Shown piece by piece: positions 11,763 to 25,129 of a stretch of 64,000 nucleotides of DNA. Position numbers and translations under genes: made by a program. Every line of letters starts with the position of its first letter. The stretch's first letter is position 1. Location: contig NW_024881316.1 in assembly GCF_018691265.1 (NCBI RefSeq), positions 23,475,819 to 23,539,818 on the forward strand, written 5' to 3'. The notes beneath the pieces were generated by a model. That model saw nothing but the letters and a program-made list of their open reading frames with translations, did not search any database and was not told where the DNA came from. The stretch is from Tyto alba. Lineage: Eukaryota; Chordata; Aves; Strigiformes; Tytonidae.

Positions 11763-11815
11763 ATAGCAGTGGGTTGGCATTCATCTCCTGAGAGCTGGGT
11801 TCAAATCCGACTTAC
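11763..11815 (+). mobile_element. possible tRNA-derived SINE relic
   Basis: TAGCAGTGGGTTGG (11763-11776) resembles a pol III A box, and GGTTCAAATCC (11798-11808) is an almost perfect B box/T-arm word, with spacing close to that of tRNAs. No acceptor-stem pairing or complete cloverleaf can be drawn, so this is not a functional tRNA. It looks like the head of an old tRNA-derived SINE (MIR, CORE-SINE or similar). A further A-box-like word, GGTGGTCTAGCGGCAG, lies at about 11832-11847. Confidence 0.4.
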
Positions 11816-14800
11816 AACACACGTGAACGTGCAGGTGGTCTAGCGGCAGTGCACGGAGAATTATAATTGCCCTATCTACGGAACGGTTGGCAATTCCTGC
11901 ATGATTGGCTGCCTGCCAGAAAAGCCTTATATTTGGAAAAATAGATGTGTAGCAAATTTATGTTGAGGTTCTTTGCCAGAGCCACAGCTCTCATGGTGCA
12001 TGCTTACATTGTCTTTGTCTATATACAGTGAAAACTATTTAATCCCTTTCCTTTAGTACCAAACCCTACGTTAAAAAATAAGACACCATGCTATGGGAGG
12101 GTAAATGCTAAATTTGAAAATGTGTTTATGATCCTTATCAGCTCTCCTGTTCTGAATTTTATATGCCACTGGTGAACTGAATCCACAAATAGTCTGTTTG
12201 TGTGGTTTTTGATTTTGAATGTCTGCAAAACATGCCTCATTATTATACAGCAAAAGTCTATGCAGATATTACTTATTATAGAATGAACTTAAGCATTGAC
12301 CCCCTGCCTCAAAAGGAGGTAAATTTGCACGAATCATTATGAATATAAAGTAGGTTAAAGTCTCTTTGTTAGAGGTGCTTCATAACAGAAAAATTAACCA
12401 GCAAGAAGATGTGAGAGTTTCCTGAGATAATACAGCGGCGTTTCTACCTTCCCACTAACATTTATTTACTACCATCTGAAGTCTGTCAGACCCATTTTTT
12501 AAATATATTTTTTATTGCAGTTCTTTAAGTTCATTATGACTATAACTGCTCTTGAGATTCCTCCATCCCACAGGTACTATAGATACTCCATCAAGTCACA
12601 CAGGAATCACACCCAGAATAGTTAATGTTTCTAATCTGAGGGAGACCTAGATATGCCACGGCTGTAAAAAGAAAACAAGTAAATTTCCAACGGAAATATT
12701 CATTGCTTACATGACAAATCAGACTTTGATGTAGCTATTTGCAGTAGTCTCTCCTTTCTTTATTTTGAGAATCAGTTGTAGAATGATGTCTGTGCTCAAC
12801 CAAAACCACAGCAAAGTAACTATATAACTCAGTGAGAGTTTTACCAAAATAGGGACTATGATCCATTGTTGGTTTTATCATTACCATTATTATTATTCCT
12901 TGTATAGTCAAAATTGTGAATGTTATCAGAGATTCACGGACTTAATTCTTCTCGTGCTCTCTGTAGAAGTTTGGTGTTTTTTCATGAAGTACAGGAATTT
13001 TCTCTGAGTACTTTGGGGGCTTGGGCTTGATACATTCCAATGTTTAGCATCTTACACTTTACAAAGAGGTTTGAATGTCTCCTGTATTTTACAGTTTAGA
13101 GGCATTGCTTAATGTGCTGGTGTTGCCACTTTTTGTGATTTAGATTTCTTTCTGAATTAGTTTTCCTTATTCTCAAACCTTATGAAGTCATGAAATTATG
13201 TCAGATTTTCACCTTTCAATTAAAAAGGAAGTAAGCTGCTAGGCCTTAGACTGGAAGGAATTAATCCAAATGGTAAAATTCTTAAAATATTTTTATTCGG
13301 GGTAAGAACTGTTGAAAAAGAAGGCTCTCATTCAGGATCTTTAAATGGTTGTTTTTTATGAGATTGTGAAGGAATAATTGTGCTCACTGCTAAAACAGTA
13401 GTTGATGGTTTTCATAGTATTGGGGAAAAAAATTCACCAGATATATAAATATTTTGCCTGAAATTTTCTCTGAGCTTTACAGTTCTCCTTTATCTTACCT
13501 TTTAAATTAGAAATACTATGATCTCAGGAACTGAAGGTATCAGTGTCAGTGGGTAGTCACAAGCACTACGGTATCTTTTTGTATCTATGTAATTTTGACT
13601 TATATGTTTTAGGCAAATTTCCTGTGAATGCTTCCACTGAGACCTACAGGTATAAACTTACTAGGAAGAAAATCCATAGAAATTTTACAGTCTACTGTAA
13701 ATGCTGACTTCACATAACCCAGGTGCATGCCTGGTGGGACTAGACATGCCAGTATGGCAAACAGGAGTTGACACTTTATGAAAAGACCCTCTGGGAGGGC
13801 TGGCAGCACATATTAACCACAGCTGTAGCAAAGGAACAATATTTGGTCATTTGAGTTTTGTAGACCCCACATTTTCTTCTTAGAATACTGAACAATCACT
13901 ACAGGGTTATACATATTCAGTCTATTGTTGTGACAAGACTGGTAGTGAAATAGGTCAGCCAAGACTGATGACAGTTTTTAAGAGCAAATGAGTTTGCTAA
14001 ATCATCCATTATGATGAAATGGATGTAAAACTATAGTACAACAATCTCCAGTAAATGTATATATTGGCTTTGCCAACAACTGATGCCCAGAAAAAGTGTT
14101 CATAAATTAAATTTATCCCTAAGCATACCTTCGCCATAATCATCCCCCTTCTGAGGCTGACTGTGAGACAGTTGCCTAAAAACAGTTCTAGATATCTTAC
14201 AAAATCATAATGAAGAGTCTTTGAAGAGTTGTACTGTAATTCATCCTGAGCATTGCAGTTATTTATAAACAGCTCCAGTGAAAAGAAAAATCAGCAGACC
14301 CTCCAAGCTGAATTTGAGTCTTCTGTTTGATTTGAGAGAGTGCATTCAAGGAGCAACAGAAATGTACAGGACTAGCCAGAAAAAATACATTCATTCACCT
14401 ATTCAGAGGATGTTTCTTTGTCTTTGAGGAGCTGAATCAGCCTGAAAATATTCTACCTTTGTGTTTGACATGCTTTTCCCCCAGGATGTTTAAACTGTTT
14501 TTCCATTAGCTGTCTAAGAGTTAAGGAACAGGTTCAAGGGAAAACAAATCAGAGACAAAAATAAATTGTTTTCTTAGATGTATGAAAGCACTTACATACA
14601 GGAATGAATGGAGAGCTATAAGTACAGGTTACACTGTATAAGGACAAATCCTTCTATCCATTTTTCATATCATGTCCAATAATGTGGCCCAGACAGAGTA
14701 TGTCGCACTGAGCTGTTACTTGGCAAACTAGGTACCAGTGAGATTCTGCTTACTATACATCATCTGTCCATCACTGTTTGTCAGCTTTATTCACTGCAGT

Positions 14801-16299
14801 GCTGCCTTTAGATAGCCTAGCAAGAATTGGCCTGTGCTGAGAAACAGCCTGTTTGGCAATTGTATTTCAAAATATATGGCAATTCCCCAGTTGCAGCAGC
14901 AAGATCACTTGGGTTCCTGAGCTAACTCCAGAGGAGTTAACTTGGGTACCTTTATTCTGTACTACAGTGCGGTGTAGAAATGCCCAATACTTTTCTATAG
15001 CCATCTGGTTGCCTGCATCTCTATTCTGCCTTCCAACAGCCTGCAGAGCACTGAAATGCTGAAGGGATCTCCTCTCAGCTCATTCAATCAGCCAGTAAAG
15101 TACTGACACTGTGTCACTGTCCACATCAGTGGTAAGGCATGGTCTCGATACACTGCGTATTGGGACCTGCATTATAAATGAACACATCCTTGCAGTCCTC
15201 TAACAGGATAGGGACAACCGCTGCAGAAGGAACTTGTACATAATAAAACTTCTTTGTTGTATTTAGTTTCCCATTAATAAGGTTATATCTACAGCCTCCT
15301 AGCTATCATACAAGTATTTACATATTCAGGCTTCTCAGGATCTTCTGTTATCTCTGGAAATGCGTGTTTTAGATAAGGCTGCAGCTTCAGTTGTGTTGTA
15401 TGCCAGTTACAGTGCACATTCCTGGTGCGCACAACCAGCTGCTTGCTCTGCAAGCAAGCAGAGCCCTGGTTTCAAGGGGATCCAGGTGGAGCACGGCTTG
15501 TCGCCGTCCGTCTGTTAGCAGTCACATCATACACATGTACAGACTGGGAACTTCTAGCTACTGTTTTTTGACTCAAATTAACCTTAGATTGAAACTGTGA
15601 ATTAAAATAGCTGAGGTCATACTTGTGGTGAGCACATGTATTACCACATCTGCTGTAGAAACTGTTCTTATACAGACAGAAAGGATCATGCAGGGGTCCA
15701 TAGATCACATACAGCTCAGAAAAGCTTAGCCATCTACACTGATTCCTCAGTTACTGTGGTTAGATTATTAGGGTGACAGATCAGGTTGTGGGTGTTCCTG
15801 CAGAAACAGCTCAGCACTTCAGGCTGAGGATATTAAAAGAAAGCAAGCATCGCATGAACAGAGTAGTATGACCCTCGGGGCTATTTCACCTCCTGGGCTG
15901 TTACATGTGTTTTCCTAGGGCATGGAAACGTCCCTCGCACTTTATTCCATTCCCAGGATTTTTTAAGGAGAGACACCTTTAGAGACACCTTTGATGTGCT
16001 ATGGAAGAACCACGGAGAGCACAGGGTGAAGTCACCTTGCTGTTTTCATGCAGGATCCAATTCAGCTGAGCTGGGCTTGTTGGGCCTGGCTGTGTCAAAC
16101 GTGAGCAGGTGCCATCCCAAGCCACGGCCTCTCAGCCTGCCCACTGTGCTCTGCGGCCTGGAGGGGTCTCAGGCTCCGAGGAGGGTGCGTGTGGGCTCCT
16201 CCAGCTCCCCTGGGCAAGGACTCAGCACTGCGCGGCAGAGATGCTTGAGCAGGTCGCCAGGCCCACAGCTGATATGGCTGATCTCAACCTAGTGCTAGC

Positions 16300-16431
16300 A
16301 AAGCTGGCTTGGACACTTTTAAGATTCAGCTGAACAGGATGCTGGGCTATCTTATCTAGACTGAGCTTTTGCCAAGAGAGGTTAGACCAGATGATCCTCG
16401 AGGTCTCTTCCAACCTGATATTCTATGATTG
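16300..16431 (+). mobile_element. CR1 LINE 3' end fragment
   Basis: The sequence GGTTAGACCAGATGATCC, then GAGGTCTCTTCCAACCTGAT and ATTCTATGATT, is the characteristic CR1 3' terminus (GGTTGGACTAGATGATCT...GGTCCCTTCCAACC...ATTCTATGATT). Upstream words (GCTTGGACACTTTTAAGATTC) resemble the CR1 3' UTR. Only the last roughly 130 bases are present, the usual 5'-truncated form, in sense orientation to DST. CR1 is the dominant LINE of birds and other sauropsids, which supports the organism call. The GC-richer DNA at 16.0-16.3 kb just upstream was not recognised. Confidence 0.85.
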
Positions 16432-18894
16432 GTTTTGACCCGATTTCTTGTGCGGCTAGTTCACCTGCAAACCTGGGTACCTGTTGTCTGAGTACTTCTG
16501 CCATCCAAAGTGTCTGAGCCCCTGCTGGGCTCCCTTGTGCCCTACAGCCTTGCATCATGGAGAGTCAGTGGTTGCTGTTCCTGACTCATCAGCAGGCATG
16601 AAACGTGAGTTACGGCTGAAGCGTGAAAGCACTACATCAGCTATAGAAACTAACTGCACTTGACACTTGGGCAAAGACACGTATCTGGCAAGTTGTGCCA
16701 ATGTCCTTATCACCCCTGTCCACTCAGCTGCTTAAATACAGCACTGTGCTTCAGGATGGCAGGGTAAATAGTAGAGCAGACTAGAAGTGAAACACTGTTC
16801 TTACAAGACTTAATTTATGATTATCTAAATTGATAGCACTAACTATACTGAAATACATAACCATGTCAGGCTGAGGTATTATATTTATCCTCCTTTGATC
16901 TAGTGAGAACTACATACAACTATACAACTAGGTAGAGGCATCGTTCCCTTCTGATCTGCTGCCGTTACCTTCCTGTGTGTAAAGTGCAGCCAGAGTTGGA
17001 AAGTGACTTTGCAATAGCAGCATCCTCTTATACAGCACGATAAGCTCACTGTAGGCATTTACAGTTTATAGTCTGTAGAGCTACTCAGCTGACCTAGTGT
17101 AGGTGTCTGCTTCAGGATGAGCTGAACAGCTCTTCAGGCCTCACCGAATGTATCAGCTAAATTCTGCAGTGGCTATAACAGGAGGCTAGACTAGTTGCTC
17201 CTAAAGGAGACACCTGTTCAGATATGTTGTTGGTATCTGAATCTAGGTATCTTAATAGATATCTGAATTCCATCATAGGTATTTTTTTTGTACGTGCCTG
17301 CTAAGTCTTCCGTCAGTTATACATCTATTTTATGCTTGATGAAGTGAAGACCCATCTTCACATGCTGTGGTGCCATAAATTCTCTTACCAGTTTACACTT
17401 CAAACAAACGCACTGAACAGGAGAGTAATTTCTTTATATTAGATGTTGGGCAGCACTTGTATGGTTTAGCAATCTGTGTGTTATTTCTTATTCTCCTTCT
17501 TACTGTATTTTTAATATTTAAAGGTAATTCCTTATGGCAGATTCTTGATGTATACTGTTCACTGCCCAAGCTGAGGAGAAGTACTGAGATGGAAGCAGAG
17601 GTGGAAGGGGGACATGCTTGGGAAATCTGCTAGTATATTCTAAATTAAACTTTCCCTTGCAGACCACTGATCAATCAATACCCTGATTTATTTTTGTTCT
17701 TAAATAATTGTTCCATTCCTACTGTAGGCTGGCGGTGCCCTGAGGTAACAGGGAAGGAACTGGGACAAGCCATCACAAAGGCAGGGCAGCCGTGGAGGGC
17801 TGCAAGCCTTGTCAGAGGATGACAGGACTGCTTGGAGAACAGGCCAACTTCTGTGGTTTATAGATTAAGGCAGGAAAGAGTATTTAAAGGGTATCCTGAG
17901 GCATGACTGGGTATGCTTTTTGGCTATTTTCTTATACCTCATCAGATTTTCTTAGTGTTACAGCTTACGTGCTTTGATAGGAATCCTAACCTTATGAGAG
18001 GTAAAAACAAACAATCTGAAAAACAGCAGTGTAATGCAACATGGGTTATTAAAAACTGTATTCTAAATTCACATCTAAACCCTAGGTTCACACAAGGGCT
18101 CATATGTATACACTTGGGGGCCTGCTTAAGAATGGGAAAGCAGGTTATTGATGTATTTCATGAACTCAGATGGAAAAGTAATCTTGTTCGGATGATGTAA
18201 AAGACAATTGCTTTTAATCCCTTTGAATGCGTGGATTTATCTTGGAATATGACACATGCCAAATCACAGTCTTCAATATCTGAGAAATGGTTCCAGCACT
18301 GCTTAGAGTTTAGGTTTTTGAAGATAAGAATAATATCTCCTAAAATAAACATAAGGCATGCAAAGAAGTGTCAGTGAAAGCTTGTTAATGAGGGAGTGGA
18401 ATGAGAAATTGAATGTAAAATCTTACATTTGATGTTTTAAATCTTGATTCAGATCTTCATAGGAGTAAACTTCAGCTAGGATTAAAAAAAAAAAAAGATC
18501 AAGAGAACCACATAAAAAAAAAAAGTTGCAGTCTATTTTTTGAGGCCTAATAGAACCAAGACAGAGGAAATGCAGTTGCATCCTTATATATTTGTGAAGT
18601 AATATACCGAATGAATATAGGTAATCTTCCTGCTGTAGAAAAAGACCTAGCTTTAATTAGCAATCTTTACTATGAGAGAATGTTTAGCTAGTTTGGAGGA
18701 CTTAACTTGAATCCTGGATTTTGGGATGAACTTGCAGAACTGTCAGTTAAATAAATGTGAGGCTTTTTTTGTTTTTTTTTTTTTTTTTGTAACCTGAGGA
18801 TATTTGTGATGGAAGTCACTATGAGAGAAGAAGAGGGGAAATAATGCAGTCTTGGTCTGTTTTTAATTTAAAACTGTTCTTACAATACAGATGC

Positions 18895-18912
18895 ATATAT
18901 ATATATATATAT
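18895..18912. repeat. (AT)9 microsatellite
   Basis: Perfect AT dinucleotide repeat in DST intron 2. Confidence 0.85.
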
Positions 18913-21900
18913 TTATGTGTGCAGCAGAAAGACTCTCAAATTTCTCTCAGTGTGCAGGGGAATTTGATACAATAAAGTCATTTAATTAAACCTGCCTTTT
19001 TAGTTCCAGTAGGTACTTCAACTATAGGGTTTAATTCTATTTCAGCCTGTCCACAAAACAGCTGAGAACTCTGGCATCTTGAGAACAGTTTTGATACTAT
19101 GCACACTAATGTCACCAGGCTAAAATGTTATAGGCTGCATATACATGAAAGTTTCCAAGCTTTGAACAGGCAGTAACTAACAATTCAAAGACTGTTTCTT
19201 GAGGCCGTTGATTGACAGTGGTAATAGATGACAATTCTCACGCATACACAATCACTGTCAAAAACCTTAAAATCAAGCACACAAAGTTGGGTATCTTATC
19301 TGAGTTCCTTTTGGCTTTGATATTCATTAGTGCACCTGCAAAAGTGCATTTAACCTACCGGACTCATTCAAATATCTGTAAAGGCATTCGCAAACACTGT
19401 TGAGTTGTATTGTCATTCCTCCAATTGTGCTGAATTGTGTCTTAATGCTAGCTAGTGCTTTTTCCGTGGTTTACTGAAGTTCTGCCAGAAGGTAAACGTG
19501 ACTGCAGTCCAGTGTCCACTGAAGTTAATGCAAAGGTTTCTGTCGACTTCAGCAGGAGATCTGATAATGCACTCTTACTTTTCTTGAAGTTAATGTTTAG
19601 TGACTCCAAAAACACATACTGGCCAGAAAGGTTGGATTCCAAGGTTAGAATTCTGACACCCAATATATTCTACATAAAATACTTACACACTGGAAAAAAA
19701 GAAAACTGAATATGGTTTCTTATCAAGCATAGAAATAAGGGGTAATATATGATGAAGGCAGTAGGGATTGTGGAAACCAGAACGGAGAGGAAAAGTATCT
19801 GGTGAATTAATACAATAGCACATTAAAAGAACAGAGGAGTCAAAGATTCATGTCGCTAAAGTAATTACGCACTCATGGGATAGCACTGATGTATTCGTAT
19901 GGTGCTATTAAAGTATCAGACAAAGAATTAAAAAGAAATACAGAAAAACTAAGACAGTGAGGGAAAAAGTTCAACACATTATCCAAAATGTGCTCATCTG
20001 TACATAAAAAAAAGTGCAAAAGTTAGAAAAGTTTTTTAGGAAGATTCAAAATCCTATTTTTTATAGAAACGATTGGACTAGGAATGGGAATAGGCAAAAA
20101 CGTAACAAGGATTGCAAAGTATGACATACTTGGTTATCAAATATGAGACCATACTGAAGAAATTCTGGAGAATGGGGCGAATGAACACACATAATGTTCA
20201 TAAATGCAAGGCTGGGTATGTTACGGAGAAAAGTTTTTTATCCACTTCATTAATTTTTAAGTTTATGGTCTCCAGAAAGGGCCTTTTGAATTACTTTTAA
20301 CAATTCAGTGAAGGCCTCTTTCAGATGTATAGTCCGATCAGAAAAGAAGATGGGATGGGAAATATTTAAATAGAACAGAAAACTATGTTATACTATTATA
20401 TATATCAGTAATACAGATTTATGAGTACTGTGCTGAATTATGGGGATCCAACAAGAGTGACATCTGTGAATGAGGACATGTAAAACACCAAAAATAAAGT
20501 GGTGGAAGAGACTGGAATTATTTCATGTAGTAGGAGGAAAATAAGAGGAACTCTGATGATAGAATATATATGGAATGATGAATACTCTATTGAAAGCAAG
20601 CCAGAACCTAGTCATCATGGGTCTGATCCATTCTATCTAGCTTTGGATACTTACCATATAGATGTCTATGACTGAAGTAGTCAGTTTGGGCTCCCTTTGT
20701 GGCCAATGGAGAGAAATAGGAGCTGTTAAAGGACTTTTCCTCTGACCTGCTGACTTCAGTGGCTCGAAAGGGAAGGGAGTTCTGCTGAGCTTTGGTCAGA
20801 GGAATCCCACAGTGTTTCTATATACAAGAAATCAGTCACTGAATCAGGGATGTGAAGTTAAAACTTGGCTGGATAAGAAGATTTATTTTTATAGAACCTC
20901 ATACCGTGGAAGTAATTTTACACAATCAGTTGGTTGTGTGCTCTGGCATGGAGCGCCCAGGCTTGCGACATTCATCACTGGTTTGGGTGTAAAGATAGAC
21001 ACAACAGGCCCTTTCAATATCACCACACTTATTTCCAGTAAAAAAACCCCAACTTTCAGAGAAGACTTAAAAGGATGAATTTCAGCTTAAAGAGACTGAT
21101 CTCCCCAGACTCCTTCCACAGACAGAAAAGCTCCCTCGAGAGTAGGTGAAGAAGGCCTTGGCTCTGCACTGGCCTCCAGAGACATCTCTCTATTCCTGCT
21201 GACTGTAGAGTATGACTAGGAAGATCAGTCTTCATGGATACAAACAGACTCTAACTGGAAGGATGCACATGAATGCTTTTGGAGAGAAGATAATCCCAAG
21301 TTCAGTTTGCCTCTTGTCTTCCTCTGTGGTATCTAAAACTGGTTCTGGTGGTCACCTGTGTTGTTTCTTTAAGGAAGAACACTTGTAGTGTAAATCTGTG
21401 TGCAGTTATTTTAGTATTTAGAAGACAGATTTTCTAAAAATATGTATTTGAAGTCTTGCTTGGTTTGCCTTGTTTCAGAATCTTACAGGCATGAAAATGA
21501 GTCAGGCAGTAGAATCTAGGAATGAGCAACTCCCTCTCAGCGCAAAGAACAAGAAAAGGTTTGTCACTGTCCAGTGACACAGCATTCACATGATACCGGA
21601 AACTACAAGTTGCTTAATGGTGTTAGAGCAACCTCATTGTGATGCCCATGTGATTTAAAAATCTCTAGTGTTTCCTCAGTGACTTGGTCTCAGGTAGCAT
21701 ACTGTGTATCCTTGAATATTTTGTAATACTTTTCTGCTCTTCTGTGAGTGCTGTCTTAACATCTAAAACAGTGCTGTCTTTGCCAAACAGATATTATTAT
21801 AATCTTCATGTTTTTAATTGTGATTGCTCTATTAATATACGTTTTCAATTTTGGCTTCAACTAAAGGATAAATAACACAGATGACACGAGAAGCATCTGT

Positions 21901-24900
21901 TCGTTTCACTGTTGAGAAGGAATGACTGGCCCTTCTAGTTTTGTATTGAGCACAGGAGTAGCAGCTCTCATACATTACATCACTTTTGACTATTGTCTTC
22001 ATTTTTGAGTACCAAATCTTGAAATTTTCCAGATTTGGGTTTTTGCTCTGGCAAAATCTCACTGAAGGAATGAGTAAGCATTTTGGGTTTTGATCTGAGG
22101 ACTCTGCCCTTGTAACATTATCATTGTTGATATGGAATTAATTTTCCACCTGAAATCATGATCCTCTGCCTTTATCGCATTATAATCCTCCCCAGAGCAA
22201 CTGTTTGTGATACTGCAGGCAGATTATGACTTCAAGTGAAGAATAAGCTTCAGCAAACAGAAGCAGATGAGCTCATAAAGAGATAAAGATCCCATTTTCT
22301 TGCTAGTAATAATCAGCAAAAGAAAAAAAATATATAAAATATAAAGGAGAAGCACTGTCTATAAGCAGACTTTTCTGGAAGTCACAAGTGACTTTTTCAT
22401 ATCAAAACATAATACTCGATTGGTGAACCTTGAAGTATTTTGAGGTCAAGCCACTCAGTGAGACAGTCCCACATATTTAAATCCCTATCTGGCATGCATT
22501 TCTAGAGCTGCTTAGCTTCTACCAAATTCTTCTGTTACATAAACATACTTTCCCAAAGAGTTTTATCCAGCTAATGGGGATATAAGCATAGTGAGGGAGC
22601 AGCTGCAGAGCAGGGTATATAACCAGGCTTCGGCCAGTAGCCATCATATGTAAATGAATCCTAATGCTTTTAACATTTAGAAAATCTCTTCTGAATTCAG
22701 AATTTGGAATAGAATTGCTGGGTATTCTGGTCTCTTATGGAATATTTTATTTTACTGTGAAGTAATCTCGGATGCACGCTAACTTTTTTTGTAAAAGAAA
22801 ATTTCTACAAGAAGTAAGCTCTGTAATAGTAGGCTCTCTGTGGTGTGTTTTTCCCTGTCACCCTCAATAGTCCTAGGATCACACTGAATGATACATTGTA
22901 AGTATCTATTAGCTATTTCACAGTGCAGAGAAAAATGGGGCAATAAGTTTTAACACCGCAACAGTGTGGCGGAATATCTCACAGATTTACACCTCTGAAT
23001 GTTTATAGAGATTTTCCTAAATCTGCCCGGATCTGCTGGCTGCAGCGGCTCCCACTGCGCTGCCTGCGTTGGTCGATACGGACAGGGACCTGCTTCCACT
23101 GAGATACAGGGAGTCAAAACCTGGCTCTGCCTGTGGTCTTAACGACTCTATTGCTTCAGTAGAATAGGAGGGATCATAAAAAAAGGATTCAGGAGATTTT
23201 GGCCATATCTTTTCAACATATGTGTATATCTAGCCATGATGGACCACATACATGAACCTCCCAGATGGACTAAGTAGGGTTGGGCTCTGTTCCTGTCCCA
23301 CCTGTCCAGTGTCCAGCACTAGAAAGTTGCTACCTGGAAGTTTCTGCACCCTGGCACTTCAACCTTTTCACATCATCTGTTGCATGCAATGTGTATCTGT
23401 AGCAATTACTAGCATGTGTATGTAAATATATGTTTGTGTGGTTTGGCTATTTAGGGGTATATTTACTTACTGAAGCATGCCTTTAAATAATGAAAATAGC
23501 TCTCTGTCTTTCTGAGTGACCAGAACAGACTGCAGCTCTCTTCCCTTGCAGTCTCATGAATATTAGAGTGGTAAATCAAATTTGCACAGAGCCATATATC
23601 TGACTTTTGATTGCTTCAGTTTACCAAATAACAACATTTTAGCATAACTTTTCTATGCTGATTTCTTAATTAAAACAACAACAACAACAAAAAAAGCAAA
23701 ACAAAACAGAAAAAACGAACCCAAAAGCTAAGGGAATGGGGAAAAAAGAACAGCAGGTTTATATGGAAATGTATTGCTCCCACTACTTTTCAGCTGGCAG
23801 GAACTCAGGATATTTAGATTCATAGCATAGATTTCTGCAGTTTTAGCTAAAATCTCACCTTGCAGAAGTTTGATTCTTTATAGGGACCAGCTATATCTGA
23901 GTGTTGAGTTTGTCACAGAAGGACTTCAGCAGGGATATTTTGCTAGAAGAAAAAAGAAGGTAGAAAACTAGGAATTGTTGCATCTATTCTTAGTTTTGAA
24001 AGGGAATGTAGTCCATAAATTGCAGACTATCACTAAGGACGTAGATTTGGCTCACTTATTCTGAAAACTGATGTGACTAAAGTGAATGACACTCTTATTT
24101 ACAACCTGGCCAAGTTTAATATCAACCAACACTGTATTCAGTACAAATGACACACGGCAGCCTCATGCATGCTCATGAGGGGACTCAGTGAATTGAGAGA
24201 ATGCTCATTGTAAATGCTCTGCAGGTAACAATACAAGGCTAGCTTTATATGTGCTGCCATTAAAGGACTGAAATTCTGTAGGGCTATGAGACCTTCTGGA
24301 TGATGCTCAGAGCTTTTCACAGCAAGTGTCTAAAAAGCATTTGTGAAGGGCAGATTTTCCTGAGACTATCAATTTGGCTAAATATACATGTATTCCTCAA
24401 ATGATAGCAAAAGACAGGACTCTGTCTTGATTATTTTATTTCAAAAGGTAAGGTCTCCCCCCAAATCTATCAGCATCAGAACTCCTAACAGGAACCGTTA
24501 GCCATAATTAAGTGTTGCCAGCTACCAATTTTTCTTCACTTTCATTATCAGAAAAAAATGCACCTTTTCAGCTCACACTCCCTAAAACAATTTCTCACGA
24601 GGCCAAGAATTAACCTGGAAAATTTTAATTATAAATTTAAAATTAGAACTATTTAGTTATAAATAACTAAGAGTGTGAGCTTATAAAGAAAAGCAACAGG
24701 AGTTACTGCGACTAGCTGTGTTAGTAATACATATGATTGAGAAATATAAAGCAGATGTGATATTAACAGCACTTAGCAACATCTTGTTATTGTTACGTGC
24801 AGTATATATGGACATTATATTAATTTAAGATGGGCATGCTTGTACCTGAAGTCGTTGTTAAGTTCCTGTATGATTTTTCTGTTGTTACATGGCTCCATTC

Positions 24901-24940
24901 TGGGAGATGTCAAACACAATGATCACTTTTTCTGTTATAG

Positions 24941-25129
24941 GGCTTTAGATCAAGTCCTCGTCATGCTAGAAGACGTGTAGCACCTCGCCTTGAGGAAACA
25001 CAACCTATAGTGGAAGCTCACCACCTAAGTGAGCAGGAAACTTCTGTAAGGAAAAGAAAAATCAAGAAAAGCAGCCGAGTTCAACCAGAATTTTATCATT
25101 CTGTTCAAGTTACCCCAACTCGAAAACCT
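24941..25129 (+). CDS. DST: DST exon 3 (isoform 2), basic linker
   Basis: Encodes 63 whole codons (phase 0 in and out), starting GFRSSPRHARRRVAAPRLEE and ending SVQVTPTRKP. It continues the dystonin isoform 2 N-terminus between the membrane helix and the actin-binding region. It is bounded by acceptor tgttatag and the consensus donor CCT|gtaagt. The segment is arginine/lysine-rich (RHARRR, then RKRKIKKSSR), so it could act as a nuclear-localisation-like or microtubule/membrane-proximal basic patch (inference). No folded domain is visible. Compared with the mammalian sequence I recall, the alanine run after RRRVA is shorter here. Being a multiple of three, it could be skipped without a frameshift. 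Confidence 0.94.

Larger units (their letters stand above)
9836..24940 (+). other. DST: DST intron 2 (15.1 kb)
   Basis: AT-rich noncoding DNA from donor gtaatt to acceptor tttttctgttatag. It contains a T21 run at 9981-10001, a tRNA-like SINE relic at 11763-11815 and a CR1 tail at 16300-16431. A T-rich tract lies at 18768-18788 and an (AT)9 microsatellite at 18895-18912. Open frames here are short, lack similarity and are treated as chance. No internal exon was recognised. Confidence 0.85.

Noticed and set aside
11763..11815. Functional tRNA gene
   Set aside because: A and B boxes are present but no acceptor stem or anticodon arm pairs; better explained as a SINE relic.
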